This document shows positions 39,055 to 48,043 of a stretch of DNA of 64,000 nt, piece by piece. A model generated the notes under the pieces. The model made no database searches, was not told where the DNA came from, and saw only the letters and a list, made by a program, of their open reading frames with translations. Position 1 is the stretch's first letter. Each line of letters opens with the position of its first letter. Position numbers and translations under genes: made by a program. This stretch comes from an archaeon (GTDB lineage: Archaea; Nanobdellota; Nanobdellia; Woesearchaeales; GW2011-AR9): contig JABHRS010000020.1 in assembly GCA_018670085.1 (NCBI GenBank), positions 37,897-101,896 of the forward strand. Reading direction: 5' to 3'.

Positions 39055-39813
39055 ATGTATACATTATTCGAAACACCAGCTTGGTTTGCAGGATTTGATT
39101 TAGCACTAGATACCATCGCATTTCTGATTACCTTAGTTATTAGTAGTTACAGTTTTAAATTATTCAAATTAAACGAAAACCGAAAATTTGGTTATTTTAG
39201 TTTAGCATTCGCATTAATGAGTTTAGCATTCTTGTTTAAGTTAGTAACTTATGGGATTGTTTATTCTTCAGCATCACAAGTAGTTGCAGCAACCACAATT
39301 GAAGCTGTGACTGGAATGGGTGGCGTGAATCTCAGTTTACGTAACTTACTTTACAGAACAGGATTTTTTGTTCAAATGGCAGCGACCCTAGGTTCACTAC
39401 TATTATTGTTTTTAATCTCACAAACTTCAAGAGATCGATTAACAAAATTTTACGAAGTTAGCCAAATAGGACTATTTAGTTATTTTGTGATCTTACTTTC
39501 AATTGTTAGTACTTTCAAATACACTGTTTTTTACCTAACCAGTTTTGTATTGCTATCATTGATTGTGTTAAATTATTACAAAAACTATCTAACTAAAAAA
39601 AGTGCAAACTCACTTAGAGTGTTTGTGGCATTTATCTGTTTGATGATCGCACAATTTTTCTTCATCTTTGTGTTTGCTGCAAACTGGTTTTATTTTGTAG
39701 CTGAAATTTTCACTCTGATTGGATTTGCAATCATTGCTGCAGTTTACATGCAAGTAAGTAGAATACAAGGCAGAAGTAAAAACCAGCCTAAAATCTTTGA
39801 GGTGAAAGTATAA
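39055..39813 (+). CDS. Multi-pass membrane protein, 252 aa
   Basis: Seven or so hydrophobic helices (for example LDTIAFLITLVISSYSFKLF, FGYFSLAFALMSLAFLF, and AFICLMIAQFFFIFVFA) with a short basic C-terminus. This is the size and layout of the small seven-helix proteins found beside winged-helix regulators in DPANN genomes. The stop codon overlaps the ATG of the next gene, implying translational coupling. A sensor role is inference only. Confidence 0.75.
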   Translation: MYTLFETPAWFAGFDLALDTIAFLITLVISSYSFKLFKLNENRKFGYFSLAFALMSLAFLFKLVTYGIVYSSASQVVAATTIEAVTGMGGVNLSLRNLLYRTGFFVQMAATLGSLLLLFLISQTSRDRLTKFYEVSQIGLFSYFVILLSIVSTFKYTVFYLTSFVLLSLIVLNYYKNYLTKKSANSLRVFVAFICLMIAQFFFIFVFAANWFYFVAEIFTLIGFAIIAAVYMQVSRIQGRSKNQPKIFEVKV

Positions 39814-40100
39814 TGGCAGGTGGTAGACGAAGTCGACTTGAATTAGTGTTTGATATTTTAGCTGCGATTCAAAACAAAGGTGGTAGAATTAAACCTACAC
39901 ACTTAATGTACAAATCAAACCTATCTCATAAATTATTGAACAACTATCTTGAGGAACTACTTGAGAAACAAATGGTTGAAGTGCATGAAATTCAACAGAA
40001 AAAAACTCTGTCAAAGATGATTCACATCACAGACAAAGGACTTGGATTTGTAGAAGAATTCCGTAGAATGCGTGAATTTACAGATGCATTTGGTTTGTAA
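39813..40100 (+). CDS. Winged-helix DNA-binding protein (95 aa)
   Basis: The sequence RSRLELVFDILAAIQNKGG, KPTHLMYKSNLSHKLLNNYLEELLEKQMVE, and MIHITDKGLGFVEEFRRM follows the archaeal single-domain winged-helix (HTH_45/SSO10a-like) family: recognition helix at NLSHKLLNNYL, wing at the KKTLSKMIHITDKG turn. It overlaps the membrane-protein gene by one base (TAATG), so the two are made together, perhaps as a membrane sensor and its regulator. Confidence 0.85.
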   Translation: MAGGRRSRLELVFDILAAIQNKGGRIKPTHLMYKSNLSHKLLNNYLEELLEKQMVEVHEIQQKKTLSKMIHITDKGLGFVEEFRRMREFTDAFGL

Positions 40101-40180
40101 TATTTTTTTTTTCAAATTCAAACATATTATTCTGAACTGTTCTTTAAAGGAACTTTGGTAGATTGAGGAGGAAAGATAAA

Positions 40181-40618
40181 ATGACAAGAGATTATGAATT
40201 ACAATTACCACAAAATTATCAGATGCAGAGCTACGCTCAAGGTAGTGAGGTCCAGGGGATCGATTCTTGGTTAGATCTCACAAATGAGTTAACTGCTGTT
40301 CCAAACTCAGTTAGAATGCAGACCTCAAATTGGGAAGTGAGATCTTTAAAAATCAGAGACTTGATTGACCGGAAAATGGGATATCAGATTCAATTTGAAG
40401 CAGTTAGTGGTGAAGGGATTAGACTGATGTTCAACAGATTTTATCTTTTTGGTGATATAAAAGAAGAAAGGATATTACTGACTTCAAACGGATCAGAAGT
40501 TCAAGTATACCATGACACAGTATCAAGGAATGGAGGGCTTGTTTCCCAAGATCCAAATAGGCTTGAATCTATTTTAAGTGAATCTCAAAAACTTCTAAAA
40601 GAGAGAAATTCACTTTGA
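40181..40618 (+). CDS. Hypothetical protein, 145 aa
   Basis: Starts at ATG 40181, 8 nt after a strong GAGGAGG; a TTG frame start at 40163 would lie in front of that site. The protein begins MTRDYELQLPQNYQMQSYAQG and is mostly predicted beta with a final helix (LESILSESQKLLKER). No membrane helix, signal or known motif. It may be the third gene of the unit that starts at 39055. Confidence 0.65.
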   Translation: MTRDYELQLPQNYQMQSYAQGSEVQGIDSWLDLTNELTAVPNSVRMQTSNWEVRSLKIRDLIDRKMGYQIQFEAVSGEGIRLMFNRFYLFGDIKEERILLTSNGSEVQVYHDTVSRNGGLVSQDPNRLESILSESQKLLKERNSL

Positions 40619-40654
40619 TTTTTTATGATAATCTTATTGTTATTTTATTGATTT

Positions 40655-40682
40655 GATTCTTTTTTGATTCTTTTTTGATTAG
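40655..40682 (+). repeat. T-rich 11-nt tandem repeat, terminator-like
   Basis: GATTCTTTTTT occurs twice head-to-tail (40655-40665, 40666-40676), then GATTAG. It lies 36 nt after the stop at 40618 and could serve as a U-tract terminator. Confidence 0.5.
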
Positions 40683-40789
40683 CAAAATACCTAAATGTTT
40701 ATAATCAATTTATGCATTTGACTTGAAAGAAGAAAGAAAAAGTTAGTCTTCAGATTAAATTTGATTAATATTTTAGGAAGGTAGGAAAA

Positions 40790-41200
40790 ATGAGTTTGTT
40801 TGGTAAAAAGGAAAAAGAGATTTATTGGGTAGAAAAACATTATATTAAAGATAGAAATGATACAATAATCACTGCCAATCAAAAAGAAGGAGTCATTAAA
40901 ATCCCTCCCTCAGCAACATCAAAATTAATTGTTATTGGAAGATCAAATGAGTGTGACATAGTAACAAGCATGGCAGCACCAATCTTAATCTCAAGAAAAC
41001 ATGTCCAGTTAAACATCCAAACAAATGGTAGAGCTACAATTACTAACATGGGAAGAAAAGAGATTTTTGTCTATGAAGGAAGTAGTCGAAGAAGACACAC
41101 AAAGGAACCAAGAGAAAGTGCAGATTTAGTAACCCCATTTGTGATACAAATTGGTCCAGACGAGGGTACTCATATCAAAGTTAGATTTTCATTAGACTAA
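40790..41200 (+). CDS. FHA-domain protein
   Basis: The forkhead-associated signature is clear: LIVIGRSNECDIV (Gly-Arg-Ser), LISRKHVQLNI (Ser-x-x-His) and a TNMGRKEIFVYEG strand in place of the common NG motif. FHA domains bind phosphothreonine peptides. At 136 aa the domain is nearly the whole protein, with a basic start (GKKEKEIYWVEKHY). No Ser/Thr kinase is encoded nearby. GGAAGGTAGG gives a good ribosome binding site. Confidence 0.85.
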   Translation: MSLFGKKEKEIYWVEKHYIKDRNDTIITANQKEGVIKIPPSATSKLIVIGRSNECDIVTSMAAPILISRKHVQLNIQTNGRATITNMGRKEIFVYEGSSRRRHTKEPRESADLVTPFVIQIGPDEGTHIKVRFSLD

Positions 41201-41251
41201 GCAAATTATAATAATAATTGTTTTATTTTATTTAATTCAAATTTATTCTTA

Positions 41252-41923
41252 TCAAAACTCACCCAATTTCTTTTGCTTTTTATCAGCAACTAAATCCTGG
41301 TAAGGTTTCCAACTCTTTCGAAAAATATCAGGATACTTGGCATAATTTTCTTGTAAGAACTTTCTACTTCGTTCGTCTCCAAGGTATCCAGAACCAAAGT
41401 TTTCACCAATCTCTTCTTTGAGATGTGCAATTGCCCTATCTCTGATAACCTTCGCAAGAATTGATGCTGCACCAACTATTCGGTATTTTTCATCAGCCTT
41501 ATGCTCCATTACAATTTCACAGTTCTCAGCAACACCCGCACTTAGTTTGTTTTTGAAATACGCAGTGTATGCTTCGATGTTTCTTGATGGGCAGTCAACA
41601 TAGACGATACTTGGTTTTAAGTCACTAGTTAGCCTCGCAGAAGTTTCAGCTTCTAACCAGTTGAGATTGCTAGTTGGGTCTCTGAGTGCAGAATCAATTG
41701 CGTCAGGTTCAATTATCTCAATTCGAAAATCTAACAGAACTTCATGTAATCTATCAAAAAGTTCGTCTCTGGCTTCTTTACTTAGAAGCTTACTGTCTTT
41801 AACACCAAGGTAATCTAGTTTGACAAGATCTTCCTCTTTGATAGCTGCCGCTGCCATAACTAAGGGCCCGATGATTGGCCCCCTTCCCGCTTCATCCACG
41901 CCAACGATGATTTTTGATGCCAT
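41252..41923 (-). CDS. rnhB: Ribonuclease HII
   Basis: N-terminal IIVGVDEAGRGPIIGPLV carries the catalytic Asp10 and Glu11; GVKDSKLLSKEARDEL, DCPSRN and HKADEKYRIVGAASILAKVIRD complete the RNase HII active site and substrate-binding helix. It cuts RNA in RNA-DNA hybrids and at single ribonucleotides in DNA. Length 223 aa is normal for archaea. Its start faces that of an RNase HIII-like gene 113 bp away. Confidence 0.96.
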   Translation of the reverse strand: MASKIIVGVDEAGRGPIIGPLVMAAAAIKEEDLVKLDYLGVKDSKLLSKEARDELFDRLHEVLLDFRIEIIEPDAIDSALRDPTSNLNWLEAETSARLTSDLKPSIVYVDCPSRNIEAYTAYFKNKLSAGVAENCEIVMEHKADEKYRIVGAASILAKVIRDRAIAHLKEEIGENFGSGYLGDERSRKFLQENYAKYPDIFRKSWKPYQDLVADKKQKKLGEF

Positions 41924-42036
41924 AATAGAGTTTTAGGACTAGTTCCCTATTAAGAGTTATGCTATTGAGGGAATATTTAGGTATATATTCAGTCAATATT
42001 CGTAAGGTTTAAAACTTCACGAATTGTCTTCTACAG

Positions 42037-42858
42037 ATGGTTGTTTTTACAGGTGTGGAGTATGCAGACGTTAAATTTCTATTAAAGAAAGGATTCGTAG
42101 AATCTAACCCGAAAACGATTCATGAAATCACCCGCATTAGTAAAGGTGCTAAGAAAAAAGTTCGTTGTATTTTGTATCATTCTGGGAAACTATTTTTGCA
42201 AGGAGATAGTGAATTAGTTGAGAGAGCAGCTAGGTTGATTCGTAGCGCAGCTGTTGGACAAGAAGTCAAAGCAATTGAATTTCGTGAAGAACTAGGTAGA
42301 GTAATCGGATCGGACGAAAGCTTGAAAGGAGATACATTTGGTGGAATGGTAATTGCTGCTGTCAAAGGAGACGATGAGATTCGTGAAAAGTTACGAGATA
42401 TTGGAGTTGGCGATTCTAAAAAATTTGCAGACAAAGAAATTTTACGGATGGCAGAAGAAATCAAAAAGGTAGCTCATTGTTTTGTGATGAATATGTATCC
42501 AGAAGATTACAACAAAGAAGAATCAGTAACTGAGCTTTTGAATAAAATGCATCAAGGTGCAGCTGCTGAACTGTTTCCAGGCTACCACGTTGTTGATAAA
42601 TATCCAGGATGCAGAGTTGGAGATATGGCAGAGACAAAAGCTGAAAGTAAATGGCTTGAAGTTGCAGCAGCATCAGTACTGGCTAGGGCAGCTGCTGTTG
42701 GACAGTTGAATACTTTATCAAAAAGAGCAGGTTTTACAATTCCAAAAGGGTCCACACACGTTGCTTGGGCACTCCAGGAGCTTGTGGATCGAGGATTGGA
42801 TCCGAATGAGTTTGTGAAAGTGAAGTTTAAGAATGTTAAAGCATTTTTGAATAAATAA
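42037..42858 (+). CDS. Ribonuclease HIII-like protein
   Basis: Residues 1-80 form the TBP-like substrate-binding domain of RNase HIII (ending GDSELVERAARLIRSA). The catalytic domain starts VIGSDESLKGDTFGGMVIAAV (Asp93, Glu94, Asp99), then IGVGDSKKFADKEI and AETKAESKWLEVAAASVLARAA. Bacterial RNase HIII usually reads GSDESGKGDYFG; here the central Gly is Leu. RNase HIII is mainly bacterial; together with RNase HII at 41252 the cell has two type 2 RNases H in a divergent pair. Length 273 aa is slightly below the bacterial 300-310. Confidence 0.88.
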   Translation: MVVFTGVEYADVKFLLKKGFVESNPKTIHEITRISKGAKKKVRCILYHSGKLFLQGDSELVERAARLIRSAAVGQEVKAIEFREELGRVIGSDESLKGDTFGGMVIAAVKGDDEIREKLRDIGVGDSKKFADKEILRMAEEIKKVAHCFVMNMYPEDYNKEESVTELLNKMHQGAAAELFPGYHVVDKYPGCRVGDMAETKAESKWLEVAAASVLARAAAVGQLNTLSKRAGFTIPKGSTHVAWALQELVDRGLDPNEFVKVKFKNVKAFLNK

Positions 42859-42861
42859 CTC

Positions 42862-44051
42862 TTAATTAATTATTTTTTCTTTTGGTAAATGTTTAGAAAA
42901 TATAGAATGAAGGACTAACATTAGAACTGTATAGGTTCCAGCTAAATACCAAAACATTCCCTGGACTCCAAGAAAATCAGTTACGATTCCAAAAGTGAAA
43001 GCAAACACAGCAACCAATATTGCCTGAAATAAGTTAGATATAGAAAGAATCGTGGTGCGCCATTTTGAAGCGATACACTTATTCATTTCATCGTCGAAAA
43101 TAACTTTAGATGTGCCTACAAAAAACATAATGAATAACATTGGAATGAAAAGCCAAAATCCAGATAGGCTAGCATAGAGAAAAAACATTAAACCAACCAA
43201 CACATGCAAAGCAATTACTAATTTTTTGAAAGAAACAAGATGTTCAATTCGATGAGCGATTTCTGAACCAAGTCCCTGAAGAACTCGAAACCCAGCGTAG
43301 AGAAGACCAAAATAGATTATTTCTAAACCTGAGATTGTTAAAAGAGGTTGCAGATAGTCGTCAGTTACCCAAATGAATGCCACAAGAGTTTCTCCAAACA
43401 AAATTAATGAGAGTAATACCTTATGTTTGATTAAAAACTGAAAAGCTTGTCTCAAAAATTGATTTGTATTTTGATTTGTAGCTTTTTCTTCTTTATGCAC
43501 AGATGGTTCTTTAAAAAATAAGGAAGTAATGATTGCTAGTGTGAAAAAGAGAATACCATTAAAAAAGGAAGTTTTTGATTGAAACTGTATACTACTGGAA
43601 TTAATAGAAGGACTACTGCGCTGACTAAATGAGATATAAAAATCATTCTCCCAATATATTTCTTGAATTTTCTTGTAATGTTGTGTTCTAGTAAAGTATC
43701 ATACATCAAGGCATTTCGAGTTCCCGAAATGAACGCACCCGAGGCACCATAACAAATACTTGCGATTAAAAAATAAATAAATGAATTTCCTAAAAAATAA
43801 AAAAACATAGTCAATAAACCAAAAACTGCACTTAAACCCAGAGATAAACGCTTACCGTATTTGTCAGCAAACACCCCACCATGCACTTCAGTTAAAATAC
43901 CCAAAATTGCCATAACCGAAGCTAAAATTCCAATCTGAGTATAATTTAAATTATGAAAAAGGAAATAAAGAATAATGATTGGCATTGTAACTCTTTTGAT
44001 TAAAGAGCTGTAAATATACAATAAAGGAATGTTTCTTAAACTAGAACTCAT
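42862..44051 (-). pseudogene. MFS transporter interrupted by a single-base frameshift
   Basis: Two reading frames, 43536-44051 (171 aa) and 42862-43500 (212 aa), together make one transporter of about 400 residues with the MFS loop GGVFADKYGKRLSLGLS between helices 2 and 3. The first half ends NQKLPFLMVFSFSH-stop. Adding one base to the six-base homopolymer at 43561-43566 gives NQKLPFFNGILFFTLAIITSL and joins the second half without loss. Either a recent inactivating indel, programmed slippage, or a sequencing error in the homopolymer. The substrate is unknown. Confidence 0.8.
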
Positions 44052-44104
44052 GGTTTAGATTGATGCTCATGACTATAAAAACATGTTGCAAAATTAAGAA
44101 TTGA

Positions 44105-46522
44105 TCACTGAGTAACTAAACTCACACCACTTCGCTTCTCGACATTGATTATATGGTTCACAAAGCCCTCCATCATCGCTTCATGAGAAACTATAATGAT
44201 CTGCTTGAGACCAATTGATTCAAGGCAATCCCTTAATCGTTGGAGTTGTTCTGCTGAAAATCCATCAGTTGGTTCATCAAGGATAAGTAGTTCCTTAGTT
44301 TTCATTTGTTGCAAAACACCATTAACTGCTTTTGTTAGCGCGAGCCGGTAGGCAAGTGAAGCTGCAGTACGCTCTCCACCAGAAAGATAAGTGAAATTTA
44401 TTTGATGACCTTGCTGAGTTATAACTGGAGTGAACGCGGAATCCAAACTAGCACTTAATTCACTGCCCTCAGTTAGTAATTCGAACCAATCACTGAATAA
44501 TTCATTACAATACTGATAAATCTTAAACATGATCTCTTTTTCTATATGTTGAGTTAGTGGAATGAATTGAGAATTGATCCAACGACTTCTCTCCTGATAT
44601 ATCTGAAGAGAAGATTTGACACTGTTTAGAATAATAATCTCGCTGGAAAGTTTTTCCCTATTTTCTTTTTGGTGAATGATGTTTTGTTCTATCTTTGATA
44701 AAGAAATCTTTTCAGTTTCAAGAGAGTTAGCTTTTAATTCTAAAGTATTCTCGAGATCTAAAACTTTTTGATCATTGTTTGGGATTTGATTAATTTGATC
44801 AGATAAATTTGTTTGTTGAATTTGTTGAAATTGGATTTTTTCTTGAATTTGTAACTGTTCTTGTTCAATCTGAAGCTGTTGTTTTTGTAACTGAGTTGAT
44901 AGTAAGAGTTGTTCCTTACATTTTTGTAAAGAAGTGATTCTTTTTTGAAGATCGTTTTGCAAAGGGAACTCCAAACTCAAGAATTCTTGAAAATTAGACA
45001 TAATAGAATTGTTTTCAATTACTTTTTGTTTTAATCTGTCCCTTAGTTGATCAAATTGAGATTTTAATGCTTGTAGAGTTGCTTGTTCTTGAAGTAAAAC
45101 AACATGTTCTTTTGAAAGACGAGTTATCTTTTGAAGAGTTTGATTAAGTTCTAATTGTTTTTCTTCTGCAGCCTGCTCTTCTTTGCTAATTGACTGAAAT
45201 TGAAGTTGAAAGTTGGATTTTTTGGAATCTAATTGCCCCTTAATTAACTGATGATGTTCATGAGGAACATCTTGCTCACAAGTTGGACAATGAGTTAGTT
45301 CAGAAAAAGAAGATTCCTTCTGAGTTAACTGGTTAATGTGAGTTTGGATAGATGCTTTTTGCTGTAAAATATTTTTGATATTTTGATCAACTTGCTCTTT
45401 TTCAAGTTTAGTTGAATCTTGTAAAGATATTTGAGATTGGATCTGTTGAATTTGAGAGGTTAAACTAGATAATTTTTCTTTTGCACCAGCAGACTCAGAA
45501 ACTTGAGATTTAATCTCTTGTATCTGTTTTTGAAGAAGAGAAGAAGTTGTTTCAAAACTTTGCTTTTTGGTTTGAAGAGATTGCAGTTTAGTAGAATTCA
45601 ACTTGATTTGTTCTTCAATACCCTCAACTGTTTGAGAATTATCAACTAGAAGAGATTTTCTCTCAGAAACTACTTGACCTAAGTTAGTTATTAATTGGGA
45701 CTCTCGCTCCTTTAAAGAAGAGAAAAGTTGACTGGAAGTTTTTTGTTCTTGAATTAATGATTGACGCTTCTTTTGGATTTCTTTAAGTTCTAAAAAACCA
45801 AGTTTAATATCTTGAAGTTCCTTAGATTGAATTGCTGTTCTTTCAGATTGCTGCGTGAATATGTTTAACTGATTTGCTAAATTATCTTGGATTACTAATA
45901 ACTCTTGCTCCTTCTGAGGTAGTTGTTCTGATCTGGTTTGAAGAACAGTGATCTCTTTACGAATAGTCTTAAGATAAGTCACAGTGTTTTCTCGAACTTG
46001 TTTATATTTTTCGATGTTGAAAATTTTACGGAGAATATCAAGTCGATTGTCCGGACTATCCATTAAAATATGCTTCATTTCTTCTTGTGGACAATAAATA
46101 GTATAACGATAAATATAGTTCTTTCCTTTACTGATTTGATCCTCAGGATAACCTAATAATTCAATGATCTTGGCTTTCAGTTCAATTGTTGTTAACTCAA
46201 ATTTTTGATTATTTTGAATGATATACCCAGCTCCTTGTTTAACTGAATCTTTAGTTTTTTGAAGAGTTCGATGAATTGTGATTGGTTGATCCCCTAGTTT
46301 GAAATTAAGAGTAACACTTGCTTTTTGAGCCCCCTTTCTAAGAAGAGATTCTGCTGGAAGGTCTGGTCTTGCGGCACCAAAGAGTGCGAATTCAATAGCT
46401 AAGAGAATTGAAGATTTACCTGAACCAATGTCGCCTGAAAGGAGCGTGATCCCCTCTTGAAAATGAATAGTTTGATCCTGATAGGATCGAACGTTGTTTA
46501 GATTGATTGATTGCAAAAGCAT
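44105..46522 (-). CDS. rad50: Rad50 double-strand-break repair ATPase
   Basis: N-terminal NVRSYQDQTIHFQEG and Walker A GDIGSGKSS (residues 30-38), long Gln/Leu/Lys coiled coils (about 170-400 and 430-640), a zinc-hook Cys-Pro-Thr-Cys at 412-415, the ABC signature YLSGGERTAASLAYRLAL and Walker B LLILDEPTDGFS near the end. With Mre11 it tethers and processes DNA ends. It is 805 aa, a little shorter than most archaeal Rad50. Mre11, HerA and NurA are not adjacent, which is unusual since they commonly form an operon. The coils are exceptionally Gln-rich. Confidence 0.95.
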   Translation of the reverse strand: MLLQSINLNNVRSYQDQTIHFQEGITLLSGDIGSGKSSILLAIEFALFGAARPDLPAESLLRKGAQKASVTLNFKLGDQPITIHRTLQKTKDSVKQGAGYIIQNNQKFELTTIELKAKIIELLGYPEDQISKGKNYIYRYTIYCPQEEMKHILMDSPDNRLDILRKIFNIEKYKQVRENTVTYLKTIRKEITVLQTRSEQLPQKEQELLVIQDNLANQLNIFTQQSERTAIQSKELQDIKLGFLELKEIQKKRQSLIQEQKTSSQLFSSLKERESQLITNLGQVVSERKSLLVDNSQTVEGIEEQIKLNSTKLQSLQTKKQSFETTSSLLQKQIQEIKSQVSESAGAKEKLSSLTSQIQQIQSQISLQDSTKLEKEQVDQNIKNILQQKASIQTHINQLTQKESSFSELTHCPTCEQDVPHEHHQLIKGQLDSKKSNFQLQFQSISKEEQAAEEKQLELNQTLQKITRLSKEHVVLLQEQATLQALKSQFDQLRDRLKQKVIENNSIMSNFQEFLSLEFPLQNDLQKRITSLQKCKEQLLLSTQLQKQQLQIEQEQLQIQEKIQFQQIQQTNLSDQINQIPNNDQKVLDLENTLELKANSLETEKISLSKIEQNIIHQKENREKLSSEIIILNSVKSSLQIYQERSRWINSQFIPLTQHIEKEIMFKIYQYCNELFSDWFELLTEGSELSASLDSAFTPVITQQGHQINFTYLSGGERTAASLAYRLALTKAVNGVLQQMKTKELLILDEPTDGFSAEQLQRLRDCLESIGLKQIIIVSHEAMMEGFVNHIINVEKRSGVSLVTQ

Positions 46523-46581
46523 GTCTTTTATGTCTCCAGTTTGTTTTTATAGATTGCGAGAGTAGAGAAGAGACAATAACC

Positions 46582-46589
46582 TTTATAAA
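46582..46589 (+). promoter_or_regulatory. TATA box of the aIF2-beta gene
   Basis: TTTATAAA centred 26 nt before the ATG at 46612, predicting a leaderless mRNA. Confidence 0.65.
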
Positions 46590-46611
46590 ACAGACAGAGA
46601 ATGAATAAAAC

Positions 46612-47025
46612 ATGAAATCATATGACGATTTGCTGGCAAAAGCATACACTGAACTACCAGAACTAATGCAAGGTGGAGAGCGATTTACAATTGATAAAGT
46701 AAAAGGACACCTAGAAGGTAGCAAAACAGTTATTTCTAACTTAAAGCAAATTGCAAAGACACTTGAGCGAGATCCAGAACATTTATTGAAATATTTGTTA
46801 CGTGAAACTGCAAGTGCAGGAAAATTCAGTGGAGAACGAGCAATATTTGCTGCAAAAATTGGAGCTGCTACTATTAACAAGAAAATCAAAAAATACGCAA
46901 GTGAATTTGTATTTTGTAGTGAATGTGGAAAACCAGAAACCAAACTAGATGTGGAACGTGGTGGAATTAGCTACCTTAAATGTCAAGCTTGCGGAGTTAA
47001 AAAACCAGTTAAGAGTATTAAATAA
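46612..47025 (+). CDS. Translation initiation factor aIF2 subunit beta
   Basis: The 137 aa protein has the alpha/beta core (FTIDKVKGHLEGSKTVISNL, HLLKYLLRETASAGKFSGERAIF) and the C-terminal zinc ribbon Cys-x2-Cys...Cys-x2-Cys (FCSECGKPE, YLKCQACGVK). Part of the aIF2 trimer that brings Met-tRNA to the small subunit. Length is normal. The DUF424 gene follows 23 nt later, a neighbourhood often seen in archaea. The mRNA appears leaderless. Confidence 0.95.
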   Translation: MKSYDDLLAKAYTELPELMQGGERFTIDKVKGHLEGSKTVISNLKQIAKTLERDPEHLLKYLLRETASAGKFSGERAIFAAKIGAATINKKIKKYASEFVFCSECGKPETKLDVERGGISYLKCQACGVKKPVKSIK

Positions 47026-47048
47026 CTCCTAACAATATTCTTTATACG

Positions 47049-47378
47049 ATGGAAGCAATAGATACAACAGGATCATCTGAGACCTTTATGGTCGCAGTTC
47101 ATAGTTCGCCTAATGGATCAGTTCTAGTGATCACAGACACAGAGATTATTGGTCAGAAATTTGAGACCGAAAAGCTACAACTTGATTTGACAAAAAAATT
47201 CTATCTTGGAGAAGAAATGTCTGCAGATTTGATTGCTGAAAAAATTAATGGTTGCAACACAGCACATGTAACTGGAGTGCGAGCGGTTGCCTTCGTTCGA
47301 AGCCTAGATTTTATTGGTGAAGGAAAAGTTCTAGAAATTCAAGGGATTCCACATGCAGAAGTGTATTTAGGAGTTTAG
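47049..47378 (+). CDS. DUF424 family protein
   Basis: 109 aa with the archaeal DUF424 (COG2412) pattern: SVLVITDTEIIGQKFETEKLQLDL, KKFYLGEEMSADLIAEKI, AHVTGVRAVAFV and the closing IQGIPHAEVYLG. The function is not established; steady neighbourhood with translation genes such as aIF2-beta suggests a link to translation. It probably shares the aIF2-beta transcript. Confidence 0.85.
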   Translation: MEAIDTTGSSETFMVAVHSSPNGSVLVITDTEIIGQKFETEKLQLDLTKKFYLGEEMSADLIAEKINGCNTAHVTGVRAVAFVRSLDFIGEGKVLEIQGIPHAEVYLGV

Positions 47379-47389
47379 AGAGATTTTTA

Positions 47390-47947
47390 ATGATAGAAAA
47401 AGATAAGGTCAGACTCCGAAATAGAGTGTACATGTCTTTTGCCTTGCTGTTAGGAGCAAGTTCAGTATGGACCAGATATGACCTGGAGAAACTTAAACAA
47501 AAACAAACAAAAAAATTAACAACAACAACTCATTACATCAAAGAACCAACAAGTGAAGCAGAACTTGTGGCAAAAATTCTAAATGAATATGACCCTAATT
47601 TCGAGATCAGATTAAAAGAAAAAGATGATGATGGATTAGTGTATTTAGTAGTATCAGACATTAGTAGCAGCGAATTAGGAAACTATTTGGAAAGTTATGA
47701 TAACCAAGCTGAACTTACAAATTATCTAGGAGAGTGGTTGTATAACGATAGATCTGAAGTTTTGGAATCAATGCAGTTTGGAGATCATTTAATGGACATA
47801 GACCCCAGTGAACAACACATGTTAGAGATTAATTTGTACAGTTCAGATTTTCAAGCACTACTAGATTACAATGGCAGTTTTGAAGCAGATTTAACTGGAC
47901 CATCTGTTTATCTGCCCCATGAAACAAGTGAGTTTGATTATGAATAA
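47390..47947 (+). CDS. Hypothetical protein with N-terminal membrane anchor, 185 aa
   Basis: A short hydrophobic helix (VYMSFALLLGASSVW, residues 13-28) after a basic start is followed by a Lys/Thr-rich linker and an acidic domain (DPNFEIRLKEKDDDGLVYLVVSD...). No known motif. It starts 12 nt after DUF424 and may be the last gene of that unit. Not recognised. Confidence 0.6.
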   Translation: MIEKDKVRLRNRVYMSFALLLGASSVWTRYDLEKLKQKQTKKLTTTTHYIKEPTSEAELVAKILNEYDPNFEIRLKEKDDDGLVYLVVSDISSSELGNYLESYDNQAELTNYLGEWLYNDRSEVLESMQFGDHLMDIDPSEQHMLEINLYSSDFQALLDYNGSFEADLTGPSVYLPHETSEFDYE

Positions 47948-48043
47948 ATTCTATTTAAAAGAAGAGAACAATAAAGGAAAAGTTAAAAATTAAAAATTAA
48001 CAAATTAAGAAAATAATGACAAGTGTGCTGCTGAGTGAAAGGT

